Source: an uncultured Bacteroidota bacterium
GTDB lineage: Bacteria > Bacteroidota > Bacteroidia > Flavobacteriales > Flavobacteriaceae
Direction: 5' to 3'
Length of the DNA stretch: 64,000 bases
Assembly: GCA_902584445.1 (NCBI GenBank)
Contig: CACHZY010000004.1
Span: 39,501-103,500 of the forward strand
The notes under the pieces are model-generated. The model saw only the letters and a program-made list of their open reading frames with translations. It was not told the DNA's origin and did not search any database. The number at the start of each line of letters is the position of its first letter. Position 1 is the stretch's first letter. This document shows positions 53,232-63,504 of this stretch, piece by piece. The position numbers and the translations under genes are program-made.

Positions 53232-55730
53232 TTAATCAATAATTGTATCGCCCTCTACATTAATGTCGCTAATATCCTCTAAGTCATCATCATCATCTTT
53301 CATGACTTTAGCAACGGCTGCGATAGCATCTCCCTCTTTTAGGTTTATTAACTTAACTCCCTGAGTAGCTCTACCCATAACCCTGAGGTCTGAAACTGCC
53401 ATTCTGATTGCTATGCCAGATTTGTTAATAATCATCAAATCATCTTCATCATTTACATTTTTCAATGTAACAAGTGTTCCAGTTTTTTCAGTTATAGAAA
53501 TTGTTTTTACACCTTTACCACCCCTGTTGGTCATTCGATAATCCTCCAAGTCTGAACGTTTTCCAAAACCATTTTCAGAAACAACTAAAACATTGGTATC
53601 CATATCATTTACTGAAACCATTCCAACTACCTCATCATCATGATTGGCCAGGGTGATTCCCCTGACACCGGACGCACCACGCCCCATAGGCCTTGTTTTA
53701 CCCTCCTCAAAACGAATCGCTTTTCCAGATTTAACACCAAGTAAAATTTGACTGTTTCCATTGGTTAGTTTTGCCTCCAGTAACTCATCATCCTCTCTAA
53801 TAGTTATAGCATTAATTCCATTTGCTCTAGGTCTTGAATATTTTTCTAAGCTAGTCTTTTTAACCTGACCTTTTTTTGTGGCCATTATTACAAAATGATT
53901 GTTGATGTAATCCTCATCTTTTAGATCTTGAGTGCAAATAAATGCCTTTACACGATCATCTTGTTCTATATTGACTAAATTTTGAATTGCCCTACCCTTA
54001 GAAATCCTTGATCCTTCAGGAATTTCATAAACTCGCATCCAGAAACATTTTCCTTTTTGAGTAAAAAATAGCATGTATTGATGATTCGTTCCTACAAAAA
54101 GATGTTCTAAGAAATCTTCATCACGAGTCGTGGAAGCCTTTTGACCAACCCCACCTCTATTCTGGATTTTATAATCAGACAAGGGTGTTCGTTTAATATA
54201 ACCTAAGTGAGAAATAGTAATAACAACTTTCTCATCGGGTATCATATCCTCAACACTAAAATTGCCGCCAGCATATTCAATTTTAGAGCGTCTTTCATCA
54301 CCATACTTCTCTCTAATTTCTGTCAATTCTTCCTTAATTATAGCCATTCTACGATCTTTTTTATCTAGAATATCTTTGAGATCAGCAATTGTTTTTACCA
54401 ATTCGTTAAATTCAGATCTTAGCTTATCCTGTTCCAATCCCGTCAATTGTCGAAGTCTCATATCTACAATTGCTTTGGCCTGAATTTCACTTAATTTAAA
54501 CGTAGTGATCAAATTGTTTTTAGCCTCCTCAGGGTTAACAGAGGCCCTAATAATTGCAATAACCTCGTCAATATTATCTGATGCTATTATTAATCCCTCT
54601 AGTACATGGGCACGTTCCTCAGCTTTTCTCAATTCATATTTTGTTCTGCGAACTACAACATCGTGACGGTGTTCAACAAAAAAATGAATTAGTTGTTTTA
54701 AATTAAGTAGCTGGGGACGTCCATCAACTAACGCAATATTGTTAACACTAAAAGAGGATTGAAGGGAAGTAAATTTATAAAGTTTGTTTAGAACGATGTT
54801 AGGAATTGCATCACGCTTAAGCACATAAACGATACGCATGCCATTTCTATCTGATTCATCTCTTATGTTACTAATTCCCTCAATTTTTTTATCATTTACC
54901 AATTCAGCAGTTTTCCTGATCATTTCCGCTTTATTTACTTGGTAAGGTATTTCTGTTACTACTATACACTCTTTATCACTAACTAACTCAATATTTGCGT
55001 TAGCGCGCATTACAATTCTACCTCTCCCGGTCAAAAAAGCTTCCTTGACACCCTCATAACCATATATAGTACCTCCTGTTGGAAAATCAGGAGCCTTAAT
55101 CGTTTGAATAAGTTCATCAATAGTTATTTCATTGTTATCTATGTATTGGATTGTACCATCGACAACTTCAGTCAGGTTGTGAGGAGGCATATTGGTTGCC
55201 ATTCCTACCGCAATTCCTGAGGCACCATTAATTAGAAGGTTAGGAACTCTAGTGGGAAGTACTGTTGGCTCAGAAAGGGTATCATCAAAATTGAGTTGAA
55301 GATCTACAGTTTCTTTTTCTATGTCAGCTAGCAAATCTTCTGACATTTTCCGCATTCGTGCCTCTGTGTATCTCATTGCAGCTGGACTATCACCATCAAT
55401 TGAGCCAAAATTCCCTTGACCATCAACCAATAAATATCGCAAACTCCATGTTTGCGCCATTCGAACCATCGTGTCATAAACAGAACTATCTCCGTGTGGG
55501 TGATATTTACCTAATACCTCTCCAACGATCCTAGCAGACTTTTTGTAAGCAGTATTTGATCTTATTCCTAACTCATGCATTCCATATAATACCCTCCTAT
55601 GAACAGGTTTTAGTCCATCACGAACATCAGGTAATGCGCGTGAAACGATTACAGACATTGAGTAGTCAATGTAAGCCGACTTCATCTCATCCTCAATGTT
55701 AATAGGAATTAGTTTCTCTCCGTCAATCAT
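53232..55730 (-). CDS. gyrA: DNA gyrase subunit A
   Basis: A complete 832-aa GyrA. DNA-cleaving Y121 lies in AAMRYTEAR. The quinolone-determining region [17 protein letters not shown] has S82 and D86, the sensitive-type residues (E. coli Ser83/Asp87). The C-terminal pinwheel has repeats such as [10 protein letters not shown] (the GyrA-box-like segment), [10 protein letters not shown] and MGRATQGV. An acidic tail ([10 protein letters not shown]) ends the protein. It works with GyrB, not in the window, to introduce negative supercoils. The gene diverges from clpC. Confidence 0.98.
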   Translation of the reverse strand: MIDGEKLIPINIEDEMKSAYIDYSMSVIVSRALPDVRDGLKPVHRRVLYGMHELGIRSNTAYKKSARIVGEVLGKYHPHGDSSVYDTMVRMAQTWSLRYLLVDGQGNFGSIDGDSPAAMRYTEARMRKMSEDLLADIEKETVDLQLNFDDTLSEPTVLPTRVPNLLINGASGIAVGMATNMPPHNLTEVVDGTIQYIDNNEITIDELIQTIKAPDFPTGGTIYGYEGVKEAFLTGRGRIVMRANANIELVSDKECIVVTEIPYQVNKAEMIRKTAELVNDKKIEGISNIRDESDRNGMRIVYVLKRDAIPNIVLNKLYKFTSLQSSFSVNNIALVDGRPQLLNLKQLIHFFVEHRHDVVVRRTKYELRKAEERAHVLEGLIIASDNIDEVIAIIRASVNPEEAKNNLITTFKLSEIQAKAIVDMRLRQLTGLEQDKLRSEFNELVKTIADLKDILDKKDRRMAIIKEELTEIREKYGDERRSKIEYAGGNFSVEDMIPDEKVVITISHLGYIKRTPLSDYKIQNRGGVGQKASTTRDEDFLEHLFVGTNHQYMLFFTQKGKCFWMRVYEIPEGSRISKGRAIQNLVNIEQDDRVKAFICTQDLKDEDYINNHFVIMATKKGQVKKTSLEKYSRPRANGINAITIREDDELLEAKLTNGNSQILLGVKSGKAIRFEEGKTRPMGRGASGVRGITLANHDDEVVGMVSVNDMDTNVLVVSENGFGKRSDLEDYRMTNRGGKGVKTISITEKTGTLVTLKNVNDEDDLMIINKSGIAIRMAVSDLRVMGRATQGVKLINLKEGDAIAAVAKVMKDDDDDLEDISDINVEGDTIID

Positions 55731-55952
55731 TTAATTAGTTATTAATGTGATTGTTGCTAAAATACTTTAATGTGTACCATTTTTTAAGATTTCCTCAATA
55801 ATTTTTAATGAATTTATCAACATGATAATATTCTATTTAGCTAATAAATTTTTTGTAAAAGTCATTTTGCCAAATCATTATTTTTTTGTCTCTTAGCTGT
55901 ATAAAAGCATTAGAAGCTCTTTTTAGATTTAAATCTTAAATTTAATTCTGTT

Positions 55953-58499
55953 ATGGATGATAATTTTTCACCTAGAGTAAAAGATGTTATTTCTTATAGC
56001 AAAGAAGAAGCCCTTCGTCTAGGACATAATTCTATAGGAACTGAACACCTTATGTTGGGTATATTAAGAGATGGTAGTGGGAAGGCGGTATCAATTTTAA
56101 AATCTATAGAAGTTGATCTTGATGAATTAAGAAGAAAAGTTGAAATTCTTAATCCTGCAGTAATTGAGAACTCTGCTACTATTAACAATAAAAAAAACCT
56201 TCATTTAACACGACAAGCTGAAAGAGCATTAAAAACCACCTTTTTAGAAGCAAAGCTTTTTCAAAGCGATATTATTAATACAGTACATCTTCTTTTGTGT
56301 ATACTTAGAAACGAAAACGATCCAACTACTAAGTTATTATTGAAACTTAATATTGATTATGATGTAGTTAAAGAGCAGTTTAAATTAATGATTGCAAGTG
56401 ATGACCAGAATTATGTTGACCTACCTACATCCTCATCTTTCCCTGATGAAAAAGAAGATGTTGGAGATTCGGGAAAAGAAAATCCATTTGTCCCAACTAC
56501 TGAGTCAAAAGTAAATGTAAAATCTAAAACACCTGTTTTAGACAACTTTGGTAGAGATATTACTGCTCTGGCTGAAAAAAATAATTTAGACCCAGTGGTT
56601 GGAAGAGAAAAAGAAATTGAACGTGTTTCTCAAATTCTCAGCAGAAGAAAGAAGAACAATCCCCTTTTAATTGGTGAACCTGGAGTCGGTAAGTCTGCAA
56701 TTGCTGAGGGACTAGCTCTTAGAATTATTAAAAAGCAAGTATCAAGAATATTATATGGAAAACGTGTTGTATCACTTGATCTTGCTAGCCTTGTTGCTGG
56801 AACGAAATATCGTGGTCAGTTTGAGGAAAGAATGAAAGCCGTAATGAATGAATTGGAAAAAAATGATAACATAATTCTTTTCATAGACGAAATTCATACG
56901 ATTGTTGGGGCTGGTGGAGCTACAGGAAGTTTAGATGCTTCAAATATGTTTAAACCTGCCCTTGCAAGGGGTGAAATTCAATGTATAGGTGCAACTACAC
57001 TTGATGAGTACCGACAAAACATCGAAAAGGACGGTGCGCTTGAACGAAGATTTCAAAAGGTTTTGGTCGAAGAAACTGATGTTGAAGAAACTATTGAAAT
57101 ACTAGAAAATATCAAAGAAAAATATGAAAACCACCATAATGTAATTTATACTGACGACGCTATTAAAGCATGTGCTGAACTTACTTACAGATACATGTCG
57201 GATCGGTATCTACCCGATAAAGCTATAGATGCATTGGATGAGGCAGGATCAAGAGTTCATATCAATAACATGAATGTTCCAGACGAAATTATTAAACTTG
57301 AAGAAGAGCTAGAAAAGGTTAAAGATCTAAAAAATTCAGTAGTAAAAAAACAGAAATATGAAGAGGCCGCTAGACTCAGAGATGATGAAAAAAGAGTAGA
57401 AAGAACTTTGTTTGAGGCTCAAGATAGATGGCAGGAGGAATCTAAATTAAATCGAGTAACGGTTAATGAAACTGATATTTCTGACGTAGTTTCTATGATG
57501 ACTAATATACCTGTTACGAAGATTGTTAAAAGTGAAAAAAATAAGCTTGCATCTCTCTCGGAAAAAATTAGCACAAAGCTAATTGGACAAGAAGAAGCAG
57601 TAAAAAAAGTAGTTAAATCAATCCAAAGAAACCGAGCAGGACTAAAAGAGCCTGACAAACCTATTGGGTCATTTATTTTCTTAGGACAAACTGGAGTTGG
57701 TAAAACACAGTTAGCAAAAATTTTAGCTGAGGAAATTTTTGAATCTGATGAAAATCTTATTAGAATTGACATGAGCGAATACATGGAAAAATTCGCTGTT
57801 TCTAGACTAATAGGTGCACCACCAGGTTATGTAGGATACGAGGAAGGTGGGCAACTTAGTGAAAAAGTTAGACGTCGACCCTACTCCGTAATTCTATTAG
57901 ATGAAGTTGAAAAAGCTCACCCCGATGTATTCAATATGCTTCTACAGGTCCTAGATGATGGATTTTTAACTGACAGTCTTGGAAGGAAAATTAATTTTCA
58001 AAACACAATAATAATTATGACCTCTAATATTGGTGCAAGACAAGTAAAAGATTTTGGAAGAGGAGTTGGTTTCGAGACCTCAAGCTTAAAATCACAGGCT
58101 GTCGATATTGAGAAAAATGTAATTCAGAGCGCCCTAAAAAAAACATTTGCACCTGAATTTCTTAACCGTATAGATGATGTAATTATATTCAACTCTCTTG
58201 AAAAGCAAGACATTGATAAAATAGTTGAAATCGAATTAAAAGGGCTTATTTTAAGAATAAAAAAACTTGGTTATGAAGTATCTCTTACTCCTGAAGCAAA
58301 ATCTTTCATAAGCGAAAAAGGGTTTGATAAAAAAAATGGGGCCAGACCTTTAAAAAGATCAATTCAAAAATATATTGAAGACCTTCTCGCTGACCAAATA
58401 GTAAATAATAAAATTGTAGAAGGCGATATACTTAAAATTTATCACCAAAAAGGTGATGAATTTCTCAGCATAAAGACCCTTTCGGCTGAGAAAAAATAA
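55953..58499 (+). CDS. clpC: ClpC-type ATP-dependent Clp protease ATPase
   Basis: The protein has 848 aa. Clp-N repeats (1 to about 145) are followed by AAA+ domain 1 with GEPGVGKSA and LFIDEIHTIVGAGG, a UVR-like middle region (YEEAARLRDDEKRVE), and AAA+ domain 2 with GQTGVGKTQLAK and LLDEVEKAH. GRGVGFE contains the VGF tripeptide that docks ClpP. The middle motif and docking loop mark ClpC rather than ClpB. It unfolds substrates for ClpP. The gene lies 222 bp from gyrA in a divergent arrangement. Confidence 0.97.
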   Translation: MDDNFSPRVKDVISYSKEEALRLGHNSIGTEHLMLGILRDGSGKAVSILKSIEVDLDELRRKVEILNPAVIENSATINNKKNLHLTRQAERALKTTFLEAKLFQSDIINTVHLLLCILRNENDPTTKLLLKLNIDYDVVKEQFKLMIASDDQNYVDLPTSSSFPDEKEDVGDSGKENPFVPTTESKVNVKSKTPVLDNFGRDITALAEKNNLDPVVGREKEIERVSQILSRRKKNNPLLIGEPGVGKSAIAEGLALRIIKKQVSRILYGKRVVSLDLASLVAGTKYRGQFEERMKAVMNELEKNDNIILFIDEIHTIVGAGGATGSLDASNMFKPALARGEIQCIGATTLDEYRQNIEKDGALERRFQKVLVEETDVEETIEILENIKEKYENHHNVIYTDDAIKACAELTYRYMSDRYLPDKAIDALDEAGSRVHINNMNVPDEIIKLEEELEKVKDLKNSVVKKQKYEEAARLRDDEKRVERTLFEAQDRWQEESKLNRVTVNETDISDVVSMMTNIPVTKIVKSEKNKLASLSEKISTKLIGQEEAVKKVVKSIQRNRAGLKEPDKPIGSFIFLGQTGVGKTQLAKILAEEIFESDENLIRIDMSEYMEKFAVSRLIGAPPGYVGYEEGGQLSEKVRRRPYSVILLDEVEKAHPDVFNMLLQVLDDGFLTDSLGRKINFQNTIIIMTSNIGARQVKDFGRGVGFETSSLKSQAVDIEKNVIQSALKKTFAPEFLNRIDDVIIFNSLEKQDIDKIVEIELKGLILRIKKLGYEVSLTPEAKSFISEKGFDKKNGARPLKRSIQKYIEDLLADQIVNNKIVEGDILKIYHQKGDEFLSIKTLSAEKK

Positions 58500-58593
58500 T
58501 TCATAAAGCCCGCTACACGTAAGTTTTTTTTTACTCAATAGTTTTATAGATTAAAATTATAGTCAAATAATTTTAAAGCTGAACCTTTTGTAA

Positions 58594-58601
58594 TATTTTT
58601 G
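58594..58601 (+). promoter_or_regulatory. Putative -7 promoter element of the thr operon
   Basis: TATTTTTG matches the Bacteroidota -7 consensus TAnnTTTG. The expected transcript would start near 58607, leaving a 230-nt leader that contains a threonine-rich ORF. No good -33 TTTG is evident, so confidence is moderate to low. Confidence 0.4.
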
Positions 58602-58650
58602 TGAAATGTTTGTAAATGTTATAAATACAAAAAACTATTCTTCTGTTCAA

Positions 58651-58725
58651 ATGAATATGGATTCTGTTACAAATGCTGTAACGAGTACTATGACTACCCC
58701 CTTTGGGGTAAATCATTACATATAA
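58651..58725 (+). CDS. Putative threonine-rich leader peptide of thrABC
   Basis: A 24-codon ORF (open from 58606 as 39 codons) contains VTNAVTSTMTTPFGVNH, with five threonines in eleven residues, encoded by ACA, ACG, ACT, ACT and ACC. It lies 112 bp upstream of thrA. A 6-bp hairpin, TACCCC/GGGGTA (58695-58710), overlaps its end. Ribosome stalling at Thr codons is the classic way to sense threonine. A canonical terminator with a U tract is not obvious downstream, so the exact mechanism is open. Confidence 0.6.
   Translation: MNMDSVTNAVTSTMTTPFGVNHYI
58695..58710 (+). promoter_or_regulatory. Hairpin in the thr leader
   Basis: TACCCC-CTTT-GGGGTA forms a perfect 6-bp stem with a 4-nt loop, the most GC-rich element of the 338-bp region between clpC and thrA. 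It directly follows the Thr codons of the leader ORF. No U tract follows, so it may be an attenuator component rather than a terminator. Confidence 0.5.
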
Positions 58726-58837
58726 TCATATGACCAATTGTCTTCAAATCACTGACATACAAACAAAATTTCTCATAAACAATTTATTAATCAGCCATTA
58801 CCAAGTTTACGGTCTAGTTGAAAAAGATTAAATAAAA

Positions 58838-61285
58838 ATGAAAGTTTTAAAATTTGGCGGAACATCAGTTGCTAATTCAAAAAGCCTAAATAAGGTTTTA
58901 GAAATTATTAAAAATCAAAACGGTTCGATTGTTGTTGTAGTTTCTGCACTTGCAGGAATTACCGATTTATTGATGGAAATGCTCTCACTGGCTGAATCAA
59001 GAAAAGATAATTTCAAAAGTAATTTATCTAAAATTGAGAAACTTCACCTTGAACCTATTAAAAGGTGTATTCCCATTCAAAACCAAAGTGCAATCATAAG
59101 TTACTTAAAAAAACATCTTAATGAATTAGAATCTCGCTTAGACGCAATTTTTCTTTTAGAAGAGGTAACAAAAAAAAATAACGCTTCGGTGGCATCATAT
59201 GGAGAAATTTTGTCGAGCAATATTATCCACGAGATATTTAAAAATAACAAAATCGACTCAGAATTAAAAGATGCCAGAGAATTAATACAGACCTCGACTC
59301 ATAATGGAATTGAAGTAGTAAACGAAAAAATCACAGATCACCAGATTAAAAATTACTTTAGTAATAATAAGTCTAGGGTAGTAATAGTGCCAGGATTTAT
59401 TGCGTGTAATAAAAGTGGTGTTACTACAACACTTGGTAGAGGTGGCTCTGATTACTCAGCTGCTATAATTGCAAATTCAGTTGAAGCAGACATGTTTGAA
59501 ATTTGGACTGATGTAAGTGGAATATACACTGCTCATCCGAAAATAGTGACTCAAGCGAAGCCAATAAAAAAATTAAGCTATTACGAAGCTATGGAACTTT
59601 CTCATTTTGGTGCCAAGGTCATTTATCCTCCCACCCTTCAACCTATAATTGAAAAAAATATCCCAATTGTTGTTAAAAACACTTTTGCTCCTCATGACTT
59701 GGGAACACTAATTGATAGCTCTAAAATTTCAGAGAATCCTGAAATCGTTAAAGGAATAAGTCATATTGATAATGTCGCTTTGATCAATCTAGAAGGAAGT
59801 GGAATGATAGGAATTACTGGTTTCTCTAAGCGTCTGTTTGAAGCGCTATCTGATGTCCATATTAATGTAATAATGATAACTCAGGCTTCATCGGAACATT
59901 CCATATGTATTGGAGTAAAAGAAGAGGATTCAGCTATCGCAAAAAAAGCTATTGATAATAAATTTGATTTTGAAATTTCACTCAATAAAGTGGCACCTGC
60001 CAAAATAGAAAAAAACATGGTTAACATTGCCATAGTGGGTGAAAAAATGAAAGATCATCAAGGGATAAGTGGAAAACTATTTAGTACTTTAGGTGCAAAC
60101 AATATCAATATTAGAGCTATAGCTCAAGGGGCTTCAGAAAGGAATATCTCGATTATTATTGATAAGAAAAATGTGGTCAAAGCTATCAATACGTTGCACG
60201 AAAGCTTTTTTGAATCACAAATCAAAGAACTAAACCTTTTTGTAACTGGTGTTGGAAATGTTGGAAGTAAACTTTTAGAGCAAATTGAAAAACAAACTGA
60301 TTACCTTAAAGAAAATCTGAGATTAAAATTTCGTGTTATAGCTATTTCAAATTCAAGAAAAATGATTCTAAGTGAAAAGAATATTAATTTGAAAAATTGG
60401 AAAGAAATATTAGATGAAAGTGATTCAAAAGCAGATAGAGAATTGTTTTTTAATCACGTAAAAAAATTAAATCTTCGAAATAGTATTTTTGTTGATAATA
60501 CTGCCAACAAGATTATTGCACAAGAATATGATAGGTATTTAAATAATAATATTGGAGTGGTTACTTGTAATAAAATAGCTGCTGCAGATGAACTAAAAAA
60601 CTACCTAAACCTTAAAAAAATATCTCGAAAATTTGGTAGTCCATATTTATTTGAAACTAATGTTGGTGCTGGCCTACCAATTATAGATACTCTAAACAAT
60701 CTGATTGCATCAGGAGATCAGATAATTAAGATTCAGGCTGTTTTATCAGGAAGTCTCAACTTTGTTTTCAATAACTTTAAAAAAGGAAGTTCATTCCATG
60801 ATGTTGTTTTACAAGCACAAAAAGAAGGTTATACAGAACCCGATCCAAAAATTGACCTTAGTGGGGTCGATGTTGCCAGAAAGATATTGATTTTAGCAAG
60901 AGAGAGTGGTATGAATATTGAACTAGAAGAAATTGAAAACGAATCATTTTTACCCGAAGCCTGCTTGTCAACAAAGGATAATAAATCTTTTTTTGATTCC
61001 TTAATTAAACACAGCATGCATTTTGATAAGATGTTGGAAGATGCCACTAATAAAAATTCAAAAATGAAATATGTTGCCCAATTAGAAAATGGTAAAGCAA
61101 AAGTTGGTATACAGTTGGTAAAAGAAGGACATGATTTCTATAATCTTGAAGGAAGTGATAATATTATCCTTTTTTATACCAATCGTTATAATAAACAACC
61201 ACTTATTGTAAAAGGAGCTGGTGCAGGTGCTGATGTTACTGCCTCCGGTATTTTTGCTGATATTATTAGAATAGGAAAACAGTAA
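58838..61285 (+). CDS. thrA: Bifunctional aspartate kinase / homoserine dehydrogenase
   Basis: An 815-aa fusion. The aspartate kinase begins MKVLKFGGTSVAN and has TTLGRGGSDYSAA. Two ACT-type regulatory segments lie in the middle (e.g. ITGFSKRLFEAL, ISGKLFSTLGANN). The homoserine dehydrogenase starts at GVGNVGSKLLEQI (about 472) and carries LSGSLNFVFNNF and GYTEPDPKIDLSGVDVARK, typical of ThrA. It makes homoserine from aspartate via the separate Asd enzyme. The first gene of thrABC is probably feedback-regulated by threonine and follows a Thr-rich leader. Confidence 0.97.
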   Translation: MKVLKFGGTSVANSKSLNKVLEIIKNQNGSIVVVVSALAGITDLLMEMLSLAESRKDNFKSNLSKIEKLHLEPIKRCIPIQNQSAIISYLKKHLNELESRLDAIFLLEEVTKKNNASVASYGEILSSNIIHEIFKNNKIDSELKDARELIQTSTHNGIEVVNEKITDHQIKNYFSNNKSRVVIVPGFIACNKSGVTTTLGRGGSDYSAAIIANSVEADMFEIWTDVSGIYTAHPKIVTQAKPIKKLSYYEAMELSHFGAKVIYPPTLQPIIEKNIPIVVKNTFAPHDLGTLIDSSKISENPEIVKGISHIDNVALINLEGSGMIGITGFSKRLFEALSDVHINVIMITQASSEHSICIGVKEEDSAIAKKAIDNKFDFEISLNKVAPAKIEKNMVNIAIVGEKMKDHQGISGKLFSTLGANNINIRAIAQGASERNISIIIDKKNVVKAINTLHESFFESQIKELNLFVTGVGNVGSKLLEQIEKQTDYLKENLRLKFRVIAISNSRKMILSEKNINLKNWKEILDESDSKADRELFFNHVKKLNLRNSIFVDNTANKIIAQEYDRYLNNNIGVVTCNKIAAADELKNYLNLKKISRKFGSPYLFETNVGAGLPIIDTLNNLIASGDQIIKIQAVLSGSLNFVFNNFKKGSSFHDVVLQAQKEGYTEPDPKIDLSGVDVARKILILARESGMNIELEEIENESFLPEACLSTKDNKSFFDSLIKHSMHFDKMLEDATNKNSKMKYVAQLENGKAKVGIQLVKEGHDFYNLEGSDNIILFYTNRYNKQPLIVKGAGAGADVTASGIFADIIRIGKQ

Positions 61286-62215
61286 ATGGAAGAAATTAAA
61301 ATTTTTGCACCTGCAAGTGTAGCCAATGTATCCTGTGGATTTGACGTATTGGGGTTTTGCTTGGATCCGGTTGGTGACGAGATGATCATTCGTAAAATTA
61401 AAACACCAGGTGTCAAAATTTCAAAAATCCTCGGGCAAAAACTACCTTTTGAAATTAAAAAAAACGTAGCAGGTGTTGCAGCCGAAGCCATGCTTGCTGC
61501 ATACCCTTCAAAGTTTGGATTTGAAATAGAAATTCATAAAAATATTAAAGCTGGAAGTGGTATTGGCAGTAGTGCTGCAAGTGCCGCTGGGGCAGTTTTT
61601 GGGATTAATCAACTAATAGGAAAACCCTTCAGTGCTCACGATCTAATACAATTTGCTATGGAAGGGGAAGGACTTGCCAGTGGATCTCCTCATGCTGATA
61701 ATGTAGCTCCAGTGTTGTTAGGAGGTTTTACCTTGGTCAGAAGCATGAATCCCGTAGATGTTATAAAGCTTCCATGTCCTAGTGAATTGAAAGCCATTAT
61801 ATTACATCCTAAAATTGAACTAAAAACAATGCATGCTAGGGAAATTTTAAAAAAAAATGTTTCATTAGAGAAAGCTGTTACGCAATGGGGAAATTTAGCA
61901 GCTTTCATTAGCGCCCTTTATACTGAAGATTTCGAATTGATGTCTAGAAGTCTTGTAGATGAAATTGTTGAACCAATGAGATCATTACTAATTCCTGAAT
62001 TCGAAAAACTTAAAAAAGCAGCTATGGAGGCAGGAGCATTAGGTTTTGGAATTTCTGGATCTGGACCCTCAGTATATGCTTTAGCGAATGGAATTAAAGA
62101 CACTAATGCGATTGCTGATGCAATGAGTGGCAATATAAATCAAGTTGGTATAGATTTTGAAATACACATATCAGCAATAAATAATCAAGGTATTAAAGTT
62201 ATCTCCTGCAAATGA
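61286..62215 (+). CDS. thrB: Homoserine kinase
   Basis: A 309-aa GHMP kinase. It begins IKIFAPASVANVSCGFDVLG and has KAGSGIGSSAASAAGAVFG (about 90-108), the ATP loop of homoserine kinases. GFGISGSGPSVYAL is the third motif. It phosphorylates homoserine. The start follows the thrA stop directly with no spacer, and its stop overlaps thrC by 4 bp (ATGA). Confidence 0.97.
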   Translation: MEEIKIFAPASVANVSCGFDVLGFCLDPVGDEMIIRKIKTPGVKISKILGQKLPFEIKKNVAGVAAEAMLAAYPSKFGFEIEIHKNIKAGSGIGSSAASAAGAVFGINQLIGKPFSAHDLIQFAMEGEGLASGSPHADNVAPVLLGGFTLVRSMNPVDVIKLPCPSELKAIILHPKIELKTMHAREILKKNVSLEKAVTQWGNLAAFISALYTEDFELMSRSLVDEIVEPMRSLLIPEFEKLKKAAMEAGALGFGISGSGPSVYALANGIKDTNAIADAMSGNINQVGIDFEIHISAINNQGIKVISCK

Positions 62216-63504
62216 AATATTATAGTCTCAACCATAATTCTAAACCCTGCTCATTTGCAGATGCGGTAAAAAAAGGTTTAGCTCCTGATCGTGGATTATA
62301 TTTTCCTGAAAAAATACCAATACTCCCAAAAAAATTCTTTAATGAAATTCAAGATCAGAGTATCCCGGAAATGGCCTTTAAAGTAATAAAGCCATTCATT
62401 GGAAAACAAATTAATAACAATAAGTTATTAGAAATAGTTAAAGAAACTTTAGATTTCAAATTTCCGGTCGTTGAAATAACAAAAAACATTGCTGCCTTAG
62501 AGCTTTTTCAGGGACCTACACTTGCATTTAAAGATGTTGGAGCAAGATTCATGGCTAGAACTCTAGGGTACCTTAAAAAAGGTTCTAAAGAAAAAATTAC
62601 TGTTATGGTAGCCACCTCAGGAGATACCGGAGGAGCAGTTGCAAATGGATTTTTAGGAGTCGAAGGAGTAAAAGTTGTGATTCTTTATCCTAAGGGCAAA
62701 GTAAGTGAGATTCAAGAAAAACAGCTTACTACATTAGGGCAGAATATAACCGCTCTAGAAGTAGACGGGGTATTTGATGATTGTCAAGAAATGGTAAAAA
62801 ATGCTTTTTTAGATACAAGTCTTTCCTCAGTTCAGCTTACCTCAGCAAATTCTATTAATATTGGGAGATGGCTACCCCAAATGTTTTATTATTTTATAGC
62901 TTATCGAGCTTTGAAAAACAAAAATAAAAATTTAGTATTTTCCGTCCCAAGTGGAAATTTCGGAAATATTTGTGCAGGTATAATGAGCCAGCAGATGGGA
63001 CTCCCAGTAAGCCATTTTATAGCAAGTACCAATGTAAATGACACAGTACCTAGATATTTAAAAAGTGCAAACTACGAGCCTCTCCCAACCAAACAAACAG
63101 TCTCAAACGCAATGGACGTTGGAGATCCAAGTAATTTTATAAGAATTCAAAAAATTTTCAATAACGACATTTACAGAATGAAGAAAAACTTTTCTGGATA
63201 TAGTTATACTGATGATCAAACTAAAAAAGCCCTAAAAAAAATTTATTCTAAAAAAAAATATATAGCGGATCCTCATGGAGCAGTCGGTTATCTGGGATTA
63301 CAAGAATATATAAGTACTCAAAAAGATGACATTTATGGAGTATTTTTAGAAACAGCTCATCCTGTAAAATTTAAAGATACCGTTGAAAAAACACTAAACC
63401 TGAAAGTACCTATTCCTAATCGTTTAAAGGAAACATTATCTAAAAAAAAAGTCAGCATTCCCATCAGGGATTACAATGAACTCAGGTCATATTTACTTGA
63501 TTAG
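62212..63504 (+). CDS. thrC: Threonine synthase
   Basis: A 430-aa PLP enzyme. The lysine of LAFKDVGARFM (about 105-115) binds PLP; TSGDTGGAVANGF is the phosphate-binding stretch. Length and motifs fit the short bacterial threonine synthase. It converts O-phosphohomoserine to threonine, completing the operon. The end overlaps the convergent aminopeptidase P gene by 12 bp. Confidence 0.97.
   Translation: MKYYSLNHNSKPCSFADAVKKGLAPDRGLYFPEKIPILPKKFFNEIQDQSIPEMAFKVIKPFIGKQINNNKLLEIVKETLDFKFPVVEITKNIAALELFQGPTLAFKDVGARFMARTLGYLKKGSKEKITVMVATSGDTGGAVANGFLGVEGVKVVILYPKGKVSEIQEKQLTTLGQNITALEVDGVFDDCQEMVKNAFLDTSLSSVQLTSANSINIGRWLPQMFYYFIAYRALKNKNKNLVFSVPSGNFGNICAGIMSQQMGLPVSHFIASTNVNDTVPRYLKSANYEPLPTKQTVSNAMDVGDPSNFIRIQKIFNNDIYRMKKNFSGYSYTDDQTKKALKKIYSKKKYIADPHGAVGYLGLQEYISTQKDDIYGVFLETAHPVKFKDTVEKTLNLKVPIPNRLKETLSKKKVSIPIRDYNELRSYLLD

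Noticed and set aside
58606..58650. Longer 39-codon version of the thr leader peptide
   Set aside because: The -7-like element at 58594-58601 would place transcription start at about this ATG, so the ATG at 58651 is more likely.
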